From NCBI GenBank assembly GCA_031841125.1, contig CM063108.1:70218344-70282343 (forward strand): a stretch of 64,000 bases of DNA, written 5' to 3'. The notes below the pieces were generated by a model, which saw nothing but the letters and a program-made list of their open reading frames with translations, did not search any database and was not told the DNA's origin. Position 1 is the first letter of the stretch. Each line of letters begins with the position of its first letter. The position numbers were made by a program, and so were the translations under genes. This DNA comes from Acanthococcus lagerstroemiae (lineage: Eukaryota; Arthropoda; Insecta; Hemiptera; Eriococcidae). Of the stretch, positions 1 to 18,342 are shown one piece after another.

Positions 1-126
1 AGGGGTTCCGACTTCCACACAGAATGGGTGAATGACGGTACGGTAGAGATCAACCAATATGAAGACAGTCAGCCAGTGCATCATCATTACCATCATCACA
101 AAGATTCTCGAAGTAAGGCGGCCTGA
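1..126 (+). CDS. C-terminal exon of an unidentified gene (partial)
   Basis: Frame 1 is open from the first base to a TGA at 124-126 and gives about 41 residues. The peptide is acidic and then histidine-rich (QPVHHHYHHHKDSRSKAA at the end). An AATAAA lies about 290 bp downstream, as expected for a terminal exon. I do not recognise the family, and no other part of the gene is in the window. It could be a chance open frame, but the sharp change to AT-rich sequence after the stop and the poly(A) signal favour a real gene end. A splice acceptor cannot be seen because the frame is open to the window edge. Confidence 0.45.
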   Translation, partial: RGSDFHTEWVNDGTVEINQYEDSQPVHHHYHHHKDSRSKAA

Positions 127-413
127 TCTGTGGGTGAATTGCGGTACAAACAAAGGTTCCAATTTTCGACGGATCGTTATTTTTTATTCAATTTAATTTA
201 ATTTCTATTTTTTCATTTTGTATTTCAGTCGTATATTGATAAGACGCGAATTTAAACACCCCTATCTATCTCTCTTCTCCCTGCCCCTCTCTCTTTCCCA
301 ATCCTGTTTTTGTTCGTGATTCTGCGAGTCGTTCGTATGTTCGTGAATTCGTCGTATTAATTTCGAGAAAATTCATTTTTGTACGTTCACAAAATGCGCC
401 TATGTTCGAAAGA

Positions 414-419
414 AATAAA
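414..419 (+). terminator. Candidate poly(A) signal AATAAA
   Basis: A canonical AATAAA about 290 bp after the stop at 124-126. It would end the 3' UTR of the left-edge gene. The UTR between is AT-rich with pyrimidine-rich patches (about 270-305). Confidence 0.4.
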
Positions 420-426
420 TCGCTAG

Positions 427-7758
<7,332 letters not shown>

Positions 7759-7775
7759 TTACAAGTGTCTTCGAT

Positions 7776-8104
7776 CTAAACACGAAGCGCGCGCATTATT
7801 AACCCATTGAAGCGATTTCCGGTGTATATCTCACTCCAAACTCTAAACTTTATAGATGCGTAAGCACCAAATTTCTTTATAGCTGCCTTTATTACTCCTT
7901 CTATCGTGTTGTATAGCTCTTGCGTTCCTTTACATTCTATTTCTGTCAGTCTTTCTGTCACTTGTTCTGTTATGAAGTCGTTTGCCGTTTGCATGTTGTA
8001 TAAGGGGATTATAGTTTTCAGCGCCTTTCTATTATTCTTTTTGTTGTTCATAAAAAATGCCAGTGCTGGGAATTTCAGCTTACATCTTATTATTCGGTGA
8101 TCTG
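7776..8104 (-). pseudogene. Inverted endonuclease C-terminus and linker of the RTE element
   Basis: The minus-strand translation begins SDHRIIRCKLKF, the terminal motif of AP-type LINE endonucleases, and then runs through a lysine-rich linker (MNNKKNNRKALKTII) to KFRVWSEIYTGN. It is 5' truncated just before SDHR and inverted relative to the RT part. Open but not a functional unit. The last few residues before the stop at 7776 are probably flanking DNA. Confidence 0.7.
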
Positions 8105-9893
8105 AGGAAAAAGGGAATCTAGATTATCATCTCAACAGGCTCTATAAAGAAAGCCAAAAAAATAAACACTACCTACCAGAATTTAATTCCAAAAGTTAAA
8201 AATGCAGAAACTGAGGTTGTACATACTAGACAGGATATTGTGAATACAGCAACGGAATTCTTTAGTAAACTGTATAGAAAAGAACCAGAAGAAGAAAGGT
8301 ATAGACTGCCCAAAAGAGAACAAGAAGAAGAGTTTCCTCCTGTCATAGAAAGTGAAATAAAAAATATCCTTGGGAACCTCAAGATAGATAAAGCCACAGG
8401 CATAGACGGAATAGAAAACAAAATACTGAAAAAATTTGAGGAAGTACTCACGCCATTTCTAACGGCTCTATTTAATGCAATAATAGCCACAGAAAAAATA
8501 CCTGAACAATGGAAAATATCCGAAATTATTCTTCTCTTTAAAAAAGGCGACAAAGCTGAAATAAACAACTACAGACCGATAAGCCTGACATCAAACTTGT
8601 GCAAAGTATTTTCCAAATTCATAAAAAATAGAATATACAATCAGTTAGACTTCAGTCAAAGCCCAGAACAAGCGGGATTTAGAAGAGGGAGGTCCACAAC
8701 CGATCAAATATTCATTATAAACCAACTAATCGAAAAAACAAACGAATATAATTTGCCCCTCAACCTCTTACTAATCGACTTTCAAAAAGCGTTTGACTCG
8801 GTTTACCTTTCTTTTCTTTGGAAAGCCTTACACAGGCAAGGAATACCAGGGAAAGTTAGCAACATCTTGAAAGAAGTATATAGAAATTCTGAAGGGAGAG
8901 TAAAACTGGATACGGTAGGAAAGAAATTTAAAATTAACAGAGGGGTCAAACAAGGAGATCCACTGTCCCCAAATCTTTTTAATAGCATTTTGGAGGAAAT
9001 CTTCTGGGAATTAGGATGGGAAGAAAAAGGAATAAAAATAAACGGAAAGTGGCTCAGTAACGTGAGATTTGCGGACGATGTGGTGCTTATCTCCCAAGAA
9101 GCAAAAGAACTACAAAAAATGGTCAACGAGTTCTGCGAGAAAAGCAAAAAAGCAGGTTTGGAAATAAACACAAGCAAAACGATTCTTCTCTCAAACCAGC
9201 AGGAAAGACCCACTATCACAATTGAAGGTAAAGTAGTGGAAATTGCAGAAGAAGCCACATACCTAGGACAAACCATCTCATTCGAAAACAGTCTAGTAAA
9301 AGAAATATCTAAAAGAAGAGCTAATGCGTGGAAAAACTACTGGTCCCTCAAAGAGATCTACAAAAGTAAAATGTCAGTTAAGCAAAAAATAAAAATACTG
9401 GAAGGCTGTACTATCCCCGTCCTTACATACGGAGCCCAAACGTGGGCCGCCACGGAGGGCAGATGGACATGATCGCAAGGACCCAAATAGCAATGGAACG
9501 GTCAATAATTGGTGTAAAAAGGAAAGACAGAGAAAGAAACCAAAATGTAAGAAAGAAAACAAAAGCAAGAGACTGCAGATACGTGGCTAAAAAACTAAAG
9601 ATGGATTACGCAGGGCACGTGGCGAGAGGAGGAGAAAATAGATGGGAAAAAATAATAATGGAATGGACACCAATACAGGGGGAAAGAAAGGTGGGTAGAC
9701 AAAAGACTAGATGGGAAGACGAAATCATAAAATTTGCAGGAATAGCATGGGGAAGGGATGCACGAGTTCGTGATCGCTGGAGGAAAGTAGGGGAGGCCTA
9801 TGCCCAAAGGTGGGCGCATTAGTTATAAGTTACATTCATGTAAACGCAAATAATGTAAAATGTAAATAAATAAAGGCTGTACTACTACTACTA
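7786..9893 (+). mobile_element. RTE-clade LINE with 5' inversion, immediately upstream of the actin ATG
   Basis: The plus-strand part (about 8105-9893) encodes reverse transcriptase and ends with AATAAAGGC and a short (TAC)n tail. The first 320 bp (about 7786-8104) are on the minus strand and encode the end of the endonuclease. This head-to-head layout is the hallmark of a twin-primed LINE insertion. The left edge lies only about 40 bp upstream of the actin start codon (7749), so it separates actin from whatever lay upstream. Target duplications were not resolved. Confidence 0.8.
8133..9822 (+). pseudogene. RTE-clade reverse transcriptase, frameshifted near 9440-9475
   Basis: A continuous frame from about 8133 to 9472 (first ATG 8240) carries the RT motifs: KATGIDGI, NNYRPISLTS, QAGFRRGRSTTDQ, LIDFQKAFDSV, GVKQGDPLSPNLFN, then FADDVVLIS at about 9068-9094 with both catalytic Asp, then KTILLSNQ. 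After LTYGAQTWAA the frame is lost. The RTE-type C-terminus continues in another frame (9442-9822: MERSIIGVKRKDRERNQN, AGHVARGGENRW, GRQKTRWEDEI, GEAYAQRWAH stop). It would copy LINE RNA into DNA at the insertion site. The good state of the RT part suggests a fairly recent insertion. The frameshift makes it non-autonomous now. Confidence 0.88.
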
Positions 9894-12239
9894 AGCACCT
9901 AGGTACCTACTAGAGATGCTATCTGAACCCACGCGTTTATATCTACATAGTTCTTATCTACTTATTATACAGTAAGTATAGGTACCCATACCCATCTGTT
10001 TTTAGTAGATAATAAATAGATAAGTATAGTTTTTGCACTGTCCCGCGAACGAATACCGTATTCCGCTATTCGTCAAATAAAGACCTCTCGTTGATGATTC
10101 AGAAAAAATAGGTACTAAACGACCCTATACGGTATCCATTATAGAAGACGAGCAAAAATTTCTAATTATCGTCATCCTAGAGTTACCTTAAGACCTATGA
10201 TATTACTTATGCCGTGATATACCCACTGATGCCCGAGTATGCGACCAGATTCGAGAAGATCGCATTTGCCATAGCTTATGCAGCGAACTATCGCAGCTTA
10301 ATGGCTATTGCCAACAAATTTTTTCATTCGTTTTATGATGAAAGAAAATTTTTTGAACGATATTATTATCGTTCGCGACTAGAAACTTAAAAAAAAAACA
10401 GGCTCGTATGAATTTTTAGCTAGGAATACAACCAAGACCGGAAAATAGTCCACTTGGCTTCTCTGGCTTTGCCCGCCTCCAGTATCACATTACACCCAAA
10501 CTTACAAAAAATTCCATAAGAACAGCGTGAACTTGAGTACAAATGTTTCATTGTCGAACGGATTTTGTTCAAAAGGTTTCCTCGGACCCCTCGCGACACG
10601 TCTTAAATTTTTTGCCGAATATCGATCGGGGGACATTTACGCCCCACTTCCATTTTTCAAACAGGGCGAGAAGATTGGTTAGGTATTTGATACCTTCGTT
10701 AGAGATGTACTCTGGATAATATTCCGCAAAAGGTATCTTGATATCTATTTCGAACCTCGTTACACGCTATTTGGTTGGGCCATATCTTGTATCAGGCCAC
10801 TTTGTCGAGTCTCCGTATGCAAAGAGAAAATTTGTCTCCTCGCGGAATTCGATGTAAGAATCTCTTTTTCAAAATTTCCTGAAGGAGGCGATTTTGATGA
10901 AAAACATAGTCAAACATTTCAATTAGGTACCTATATACGCGTAGATACCAAAAATTCGAATTGATACTTTCTTCAACAAACAGCATCACAAAAGTAGGTA
11001 CTCTCTTTTTTATTAGAATCGTTCTATAATAGATACTCGCATCGCGTGAGAGAAATTTAAAACGACACAACAAATTCGATACGCAAAGAAAAAATAAGTG
11101 GTCTAATTTTTTGGAATGTCCCCATATGGAACGGGTATACCTATCCGCGAGACGTGAGTCCTCACGCTTGCGTAGGTACCTACCTCTAATACGTGTGAGA
11201 TAACAGGGTTAGGAAATCACTGATCGAAAGAAATGATTCGGATTACGTATCAAAATCGAAAGATTCTAATCATTTCCAACTTTTTAGTACCTATACATTT
11301 GAAAAAATTTCAACGGCATGTTGGATCGCAGTAAGTTGGTACCCAAATCATCGTTAATGTATGTAATGTAGGTATACCTACCTATAAGATATTATTAATT
11401 ATATAGGTACAATCGATGAGAAGACCCGATCATTTTTGGAAGATTACCTAACTTTTTAAAAGGAACTAGAGAACGTCCTCTTTAACTGATCAAGATTCGT
11501 GAATAATCCGCCCACACCGTTCCTATAATAATAAGTTTTCTTTTTTCATTTTTCCCTGCCAGTACGGATTAATTTCTACTAATCACGTTTACGAAATCAA
11601 ACTCCTTTTACGACGACGACTTTCTTGAAAGTTTGATCACGGTCTTTTGGAAAGGAAGTTACAACTTTCGCCACAATCCTCCGACAGGAACAGGGAGAGT
11701 GAAGGTAGCAAAGAAAGAAAGAAAGAAAAAAAACTCGAAAAGAGGAGTCTACGATGGATATGATAGGTTTTTTTAAAACTTAGTTTCACTCTTCTTTTCC
11801 CCTTTAATCGCGATGGTACCACGCGAACATCTGGACCTATGAGGAAGAAGAATAATAAATAAATTCTTACCTATAACATTATTTTTAGAAAATTTCTTTA
11901 TTTTGTTAGTCGTATCGAGAGTCTCAGTCACACTTGAACTGAGTGACAAAAACTTTTTTTTTTCCAGGAGAGCGATTTGAAAATTATAAATGAGGTTGTG
12001 TTATTATATACGTGGCTCAAATGGTTTATGCCATCTAGCGGGCTAAAAAAGGAAGTAATTTGTAATTTGCGAGTGTAGTCCGATAGAGGGCATCGAGATC
12101 TAAGCATAAGAATATGTATTAAACTAATTTTTTGTCAAAATGTCACTTTTAGGTCAAGTGTACATGAGACGCTCAATATATTGCACACGTTTTTCAAGGA
12201 TGATTTGTTCACATGACTTGAAACATTATTGAATGGATC
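9894..12239. other. AT-rich intergenic sequence, nothing coding recognised
   Basis: Contains scattered TAGGTACCTA-type palindromes (about 9901, 10926, 11174) and homopolymer runs. No open frame with a recognisable protein. Confidence 0.5.
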
Positions 12240-13150
12240 TCTTCTCCCCCACCCCACCACCATAATGATGAAATACTAGATCCAACACTGATCCCCCCCC
12301 CCCAAAAAAAAAGGAAAAAGTTCCAAAAAGAAATATCCAATCCAAAAGTTTCAAGAAATACGTGCCAGAACTGATATGTTCAAAAACTTGTATTTCCAAC
12401 AAAAAAAAAAAATTCCAAAACATCAAAAAATAAAATGCGTCCGGCATCGGAAAATTCCTTTTTTGATATGCTGACGGAGCACAATTTCTTTAAACATGTT
12501 CTCCGTGTCACCCTGCTCTTTCTGCATTTCTATCAAGAAAGCACAAAAACTGGGGTATGACGACCCACGAGTGTCTGGAAGCGGTTATGCTACCCTTCGG
12601 AGGCATTATTGGTTCTAGCCTGACGTTGAAGGACCGCTTCGTACTGGTTCCACATGCACACGTGGCTCCTAGCGTACCTTCACCGCTTTTCGTCTGCCTT
12701 GGGCACGCTTGCCTCGAACGTAAGTCGCTTCGAAATACTTTGCGATTGGTTGAAAATCTGTTGGTACTTCACGATCAAAAATATCGAAGCAGCGAGGCAC
12801 ATCTTCAGTAGGGACGAACGCTAACGGTGCCGTATCATGTGAGCAATCTCCTTGATACTACGATCATCTTTATCATTATAACGTGAATTTCATTCATATG
12901 TTATAAAACACAAAATTTATTGAATCAAGAGCTGTCTTGTATGAGTAATATCAATGATCCAACTATTCCTATTTTCGTATGAATAATAACTCTTCTTTAT
13001 TCTTTTTTTTCCCCTTTTCGATACTTTGGAACTTTCTGCTTGAATAAATTTGTACATTGGAACTTTCGGAAATCATGAATTTGGAATTTTCGGATTGGAT
13101 ACTTTTTTGGAACTTTTGGGGGTAAACGCCAACACTATAGTGCGACATTG
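12240..13150. repeat. Imperfect long inverted repeat around a MULE relic
   Basis: A left arm near 12275-12350 (CCAACACTG, C-run, A-run, AGTTCCAAAAAGAAATATC) is matched in inverted orientation at about 13085-13140 (GATACTTTTTTGGAACTTTT, GGGGG, CCAACACT). The arms flank a decayed Mutator-like transposase piece. Long TIRs are usual for MULEs, so this may be a degraded MULE. Ends and target duplication are not defined. Confidence 0.4.
12425..12812 (-). pseudogene. Mutator-like (MULE) transposase C-terminal fragment
   Basis: The minus strand reads EDVPRCFDIFDREVPTDF, then YFEATYVRGKRAQGRR, a stop, MWNQYEAVLQRQ, ARTNNASEG-stop-HNRFQ, and in a neighbouring frame FLIEMQKEQGDTENMFKE. The order (YFE-TY-GRR, W-Y--VL, RTNN--EGWHNRF, FL---QKEQ-D-E) matches the C-terminus of insect-type MULE transposases as I know them. 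At least two stops and one frameshift show it is dead. The Trp of the EGWHNRF box is the stop TAG here. Confidence 0.6.
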
Positions 13151-15198
13151 TGATCCCAAAATTATTACAGCAAAACAAGTACGTCATTCGATATTCAACT
13201 CGGCGCTGCAGTCACGAGCATAGATAGCTAAGCCGTTATAATGTGTGGGGGGGGGGGGGCTATAAAATGTTTTCTTCTGTCCTGTCTGACCGTTTACCCA
13301 CTCCCCCTCCCATGATTCCTCACATAACTCTTAAAAGAAAAACCATTTTTTTGCTAAGGGTGGAAGGGAGGTCCAGACCCCCTCCCTTATTAACGCCCTT
13401 AGCTGAGGTAATATTTAAACGATTCAAATGTCTTACGCTCAATATGCCGATCTCGAACCGCCTCATTCAAGTTTTTTCAAAACCTGCAAACTTTTCATGT
13501 TTGGCAATTTTCTTTGTCGCCTATCTTAACGAAAATACTCAACTTAACTTTTACTCGGCGCAATAAATTAATATTATTCGACGAAGCTCGAAATGTTCGT
13601 CATTCACTCCCAACCCCAATAATCTAAATTTCAGACTTAAAATGGGTAAGCTTCTGTACTCGGCGTAATCTACACCCATCGTCTTATAACACAAATTTTT
13701 GTATTCGGTATTCCAATGTGAGCGTATCGAATCGAATCGGATTTAATTTTGAAAATCCGCGAAGCACCGAATCAGAGTTTTCAGGGCGCCACACGTGGGA
13801 TCCAATTTAATGCCACCGAAATCGGAATTTCACATTCGAGAGAAGACTAGAAGCTAACTAGATTTGAAAAATGAAACTAAGTATAGAAATAGGGTTTATT
13901 TCGGGTCGTATTTTTCAAATATCTGCATGTTATCGCCTTCGATTTTCCTTATTCGAGCTTCGAAATACAAATTCTACCGTTGATACTCGGATTATATGGG
14001 ACACGGATCAAAAATCGAACGAGATATTCGAGATAAATAAATTCGACACTTTGTTCCATATAATATTTTTTGGTTTGAAATTCTAAAATCGGCGATGCTT
14101 TCTAGAAGCGAAGAAGTTTTCTTACCTACCTGCCGCTAGAAGATCCTCAGTCGATCACGAGTCAATACGATATTCGGTCTTCAAAAAATGTACACAGGAT
14201 ATCATCCGCGTTATATGCACCCTCTCTGTATATTTTACAAGCAGGTAGGACATATAGGTTAAGGTACCTACCTAGGTATACGTACACGATACTACGAATA
14301 CGATATCGCTATACCTAATATGTATACGCATAGGTATAGTGGTAGCTAGGTACCTTACTTACTTAGGCATCGACGAGTGGCCGACAATGAATCTAAAATG
14401 ATGCATGAAATGGCGGAGATGCCGTAGCATTTTACCTATTTTCTTTCTTTCGCAGTTTCGTGTATTAATTGCGAAGAAAATTGTACCAAAAGTGACTGCG
14501 TAGGTAGAAGGTACCCTCTGGTATTAAATACACATATACCTACTTCAAAAAAAAACAAAAAAAAACTGTTAGAGACTATCTACATAATTTATGTAGAAAT
14601 CACGTACCTACGTATTAAAACGCAAAATACTGTTTTTCTTTTTGTATTTAATAATTGCACGATTTGTTGTCACTTCCGGTACAATTTTTATTGTAATTTT
14701 AACGGGTGAAACGGCGGTAGAAACCACAAGAATGGTTACAGAGGTAGATATTTTTATAGAATACACGTAAAAATCTTTCTCTATCGTACCATGCAGTCAT
14801 TTCCATCGTGTAGTAAATTAGTAAAGAAAACTTCGGAGTGAAATGATTATAATACCGCCCACCTATGTATCTTCAATTTCCTTCTCATCATTTTTCGTGG
14901 AGCAAGAAGCAGAAAAGAAGTTGGTAGCACCCCCTTAAAAGACGATCAGTTCATTAGCTCGAAATCTGGGAGGAAGAGGCGAATCATCTTTCGACTTTTC
15001 GAAGTAGATATTCCGAGACGCTTTCGAGACGGTTGCAACAAGTGAACAGGTAAGGTACGTGCGATGGCGATGCAGTTGACCAAAAGCAGGACGTAAGTAT
15101 ATCGCTTGTTGAATATCTAACGTCTTCAGGTAATAATTCGTGTCGCACGACAAAGGTGCAACAAGTAGACGGTACGCCGATTTGTATACCCTCAAATA
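13151..15198. other. Intergenic, nothing coding recognised
   Basis: Contains a run of about 13 G at 13247-13259 and several GGTACC-centred palindromes near 14260-14360. No supported gene. Confidence 0.5.
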
Positions 15199-15524
15199 TC
15201 TAGGGGAAGGGGAGGAGGTTTTAAACGATTTTGAACGGGTGGAGGATTTAAACAAAATTCATACCTACTAAATGAACCTATATCTTTTTGGCTTGTGATG
15301 GTTTCAATATGAGGCAGTATACCACTCTACATAACTGACTTAAAAAAATCCGACCTTTCTTAGGTTGTTTCTAAGTGATAACAACAGGGTGTTTCGAGAG
15401 TGGACGATAAAACTTCACCTGGTTATACACCAGACTAAGTACATCGATGTTATAAGGGTTGCATCGCTCAGCAACGTAAAGGCGCTGTGGTGTTGAAAAA
15501 TAAATTTTAATTTTCGGGTATCCA

Positions 15525-15955
15525 GGCTGACCACTCAAATTTTCTCTGAAAAAGGTGATAAAAGTGACCAATTTCGTAAAAAAAGTGACCAAAAAATCAC
15601 CATAATTCCCACGTTTTCGACTAAAAATTATTCTCATTCAGACTTTATGTAATCTTTGGCTCTCATGTCTTGAAAAAAACATACATCACAAGTTTTTCGC
15701 AGCATCACACACTCTACTCACGCACACTTGTCTTGTATACTTATATCACATATCAGATTGAAGAAACATTTTTTTCAGTTTTTTCCTCTCGATAAATTGA
15801 TAATAGTTAAAAGGGACATTTTTAATATTTTTTTTTTAAGGAAAATTTTTTAAAAAGTGACTTTTTTGATTAAAAAGTAACTTTTGTGACCAAATTTCAA
15901 AAAAGTGACCAGAGGTGACTTAAAGTGAAAAAAAGTGACCGAGTGGTCAGCCTGT
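15525..15955. mobile_element. hAT-like miniature element nested in the foldback arm
   Basis: Perfect 14-bp TIRs CAGGCTGACCACTC (15525-15538) and GAGTGGTCAGCCTG (15941-15954). The flanks CGGGTATC and ACTGTATC are a possible 8-bp duplication with three mismatches. The interior is built from many AAAAGTGACC-like units pointing toward both ends. It is absent from the matching position of the other arm (about 17345-17352), which confirms insertion. Confidence 0.75.
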
Positions 15956-16237
15956 ACTGTATCGAAAAATCGAACAAAAAATGATGAATTTTGGTTTATT
16001 AAAATTCTGAATCACGAGATAACCTACTGTATTTGGTATCAAATTATAGAAGCGATTCTAGCGGACAATTTAAGACCATAACGAACAATTTTTGTTCATT
16101 TGGGACCAAGAAAAATGAAAAAGAAGTGATGAAAAAAAAAATCGAAAATTGACGCAAAACACTGTTTTTCACTGTAATTTGAGAATCTGACCTATTAATA
16201 TCAACTGGCTATCGCATGCAATCTACTGGGCGCTCTA

Positions 16238-16617
16238 TTTCTAATTTGCTCTCCACCCGAGTCCTGGAATCCGCCCTTCCGAGCATTACTTTAGAGAAGT
16301 CGGGGAGGCTGTTAGGGCTGTCTTAGCCCTCTTCCCTTCTGGCCGAAAAACCGGCTTAGGTCGAAAATCCTGGCGAGTTGCTACGTGGGTTCGAATCAGG
16401 GACCTCCGTATTCTGAGACCAAATAAATTTATTCCTATAATAAAAATTTCTTTATGAATTTTTTTTAATATTATTATTTCTATTAGATATTTAGGAACAA
16501 AAATTATAGAATTCCCTTTTAATCTAATTAATTTAATTTTAATTATAATATTTTTCTTTATAATTAATTTAATATATTTAATTAACGCGCTATCCACTCG
16601 GCCAACCAGACCTCTTA
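16238..16617 (-). mobile_element. tRNA-derived SINE copy 1, interrupted
   Basis: About 215 bp match 45045-45255 at high identity (shared words GAGTCCTGGAATCCGCC, GTCGGGGAGGCT, CCCTCTTCCCTTCTGGCC). On the minus strand the tRNA-like head begins GAGGTCTGGTTGGCC, contains an A box (TGGCCGAGTGGATAGCG) and, after the interruption, a B box core GATTCGAACCC near 16386-16396. The head is split by an AT-rich insert at 16423-16585. Confidence 0.85.
16423..16585. other. About 163-bp extremely AT-rich insert in the SINE
   Basis: Compared with the intact SINE (GAGACCAA|CGCGCTATCC at about 45220-45238), this copy has about 163 bp inserted between CCAA and CGCGC, with AA possibly duplicated. Composition is far more AT-rich than any neighbour. 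It is open on the minus strand with an Ile/Lys-rich peptide and on the plus strand with Ile/Leu/Phe-rich frames. A mitochondrial or symbiont DNA fragment captured during break repair is possible, but I could not match a gene. Confidence 0.5.
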
Positions 16618-17749
16618 ACCTACCAGGCGCTGGACAAAAGTCAAAAGAATAATAAACCAGTTTTACGCAACATGGTGGAGTGCGTACCGCTGTGAATATG
16701 ACGGTGGCGCCAATGAGAACTTATCGGTAATAATTTTGTCAAATACCCATAAATACGTGGTTTTCTTTTCTTTTTTTTTTTTTTTTCCAAAAGTCATTTG
16801 CGTCCATGTAGAAACAGTCTGTATTATCGCTTCTTTTTCATTTTTCTCGATTCCTAACGAAGGAAAATTCTTTATTTGTTTGTCAGAATCTCCTCTTCAA
16901 ACTGATCCCCAATTTGATGGATTTTCTCTTGGTTCTAAATTTTAATAAATTGAAATATCTTCAATTTTGTTCGATTTTTATATGAAATTTTCGAAATCCT
17001 AATTTCTTTCTTCGTAAATAACTTTAAAACGAAGCGACTTGGAGACCAGAAGTACTGAGCTGTTTTGAAAAACCGCAATCTTCTGCTATTGTTCAGCTCA
17101 AAATGTCATGGTGTTAATAGGTCAGTTTCTCAAATTATAGTGAAAAACAAAGTTTCGCGTCAATTTTCGATTTTTTTCTTCATCACTTTTTTATTTTTCT
17201 TGGTCCCAAATGAACAAAAATTGTTCGATATGGTCTTAATTTGTCCGTTAGGATCTCTTCTTTAATTTGATACCAAATACGGTAGGTTATCTCTTGATTC
17301 AGAATTTTAATAAACCAAAATTTATCATTTTTTGTTCGGTTTTTCAGTACATGAAAATTAAAATTTATTTTTCAACACCGCAGCGCCTTCACGTTGCGGA
17401 GCGATGCAACCCTTATAACATTGATGTACTAAGTCTAATGTATAACCAGGCGAAGTTTTATCGTCCACCCCCGGAACACACTGAATATGTGTGTTTTGAG
17501 CTCAATTTTCCCCCGTTTTTGAATTTTTCATTTCGACGTAACTTTTTTTTTTTTTTTTAAAGGTTTTATTATACAATTTTACCAGCTATCGGAGCTCTAA
17601 AAATTTACATAATGGTACAAATTAAATATATGTATTGCAAGCAGAAAAATTGTGAAAGTAAGTATGGATTCAGCATTCTTTCCTCTTTAATAAAAAACGA
17701 AATACTTATCTCGAATATCTATCATAGTCGTAGAGTAATCGGCGAATAA

Positions 17750-18065
17750 GTGGAAAATGAGGTAGAGGTGGAGGATTTAAACTTTGCTTATTTTTTCAAA
17801 AGACTTAATACAAAAAAAAAAGAACCGATCGATGAAGAAATGCAAAATGCTCTGAGGGAGTACATACTTCAAAGACAAAACAAAATGGTTATATATAGGA
17901 CTTTGGCGGAAAGATATGGTCTAAAAAAAAATGACTTTATACTTTCGGATCAGAATATTAAATTCGATCAACATATTAAAGACTGTGTCAAATCCGGTAT
18001 TGTATGGACGTGGTTTATTAAAATTTCCATACAATATACGAGTTATTGAAGAATTAATGCTTAGT
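17750..18065 (+). CDS. Unidentified short ORF inside the composite element
   Basis: An ATG at 17750 opens 99 codons. The peptide is charged and helix-like (KRLNTKKKEPIDEEMQNAL, MVIYRTLAERYGLKKNDF). Its first residues (VEVEDLNF) come from one of the GGTGGAGGATTTAAAC repeats, so it belongs to the element, not to the host. It could be a remnant of element-encoded protein. No family was recognised. It may continue in another frame to about 18085. Confidence 0.3.
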
Positions 18066-18342
18066 TTAAAAAAATTCAAATAAAAACAATGGTTTTCGTG
18101 TAAATTTTTCATGTGTTTGAGTCCTCCACCTATGGTGTTTAAATCCTCCACCCCTTTAAATTCTCCCCAGCCAGAAATTGGGATCTCGATTTTGGCCCCA
18201 CTGGTGTCCACAATGTTGGGGGTGGTGTTAATCTACGCGGAATGCTGGGGTAAGTAATAATCAATCATCACTTCAATACTACCTATGAAAGGCGAGCCGT
18301 AATGAAGAAAGTTTAAATCCTCCCCCCCCTCCCCCTTCCCCT

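Larger units (their letters stand above)
15385..17483. repeat. Foldback element with long inverted arms
   Basis: 15391-15515 plus 15958-16200 is repeated in inverted orientation at about 17117-17478 with roughly 90% identity by eye. The ends read CAGGGTGTTTCG and CGGAACACACTG. The left arm is interrupted by a miniature element at 15525-15955, and the centre holds a SINE. Because the right arm lacks the interruption, it serves as an empty-site reference. No protein is encoded. Confidence 0.7.
15199..18342. mobile_element. Composite 3.1-kb TIR element with TA at both ends and nested insertions
   Basis: The left end (TA)GGGGAAGGGGAGGAGG-TTTTAAAC at about 15201-15226 is matched by the inverted right end (GTTTAAATCCTCC, C/T-rich, CCTTCCCC(TA)) at about 18313-18342. 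Further copies of GGTGGAGGATTTAAAC lie inside each end: 15238-15253 and 17767-17782 in direct orientation, 18132-18152 in inverted orientation. Such sub-terminal repeats usually bind transposase. The flanking TA suggests the Tc1/mariner superfamily or a relative. Inside lies a foldback element (15385-17483), which itself holds a hAT-like miniature element and a SINE. Confidence 0.55.

Noticed and set aside
7776..8051. Upstream ORF or 5' extension of actin
   Set aside because: Its SDHR motif and linker are LINE endonuclease, inverted as part of the RTE insertion.
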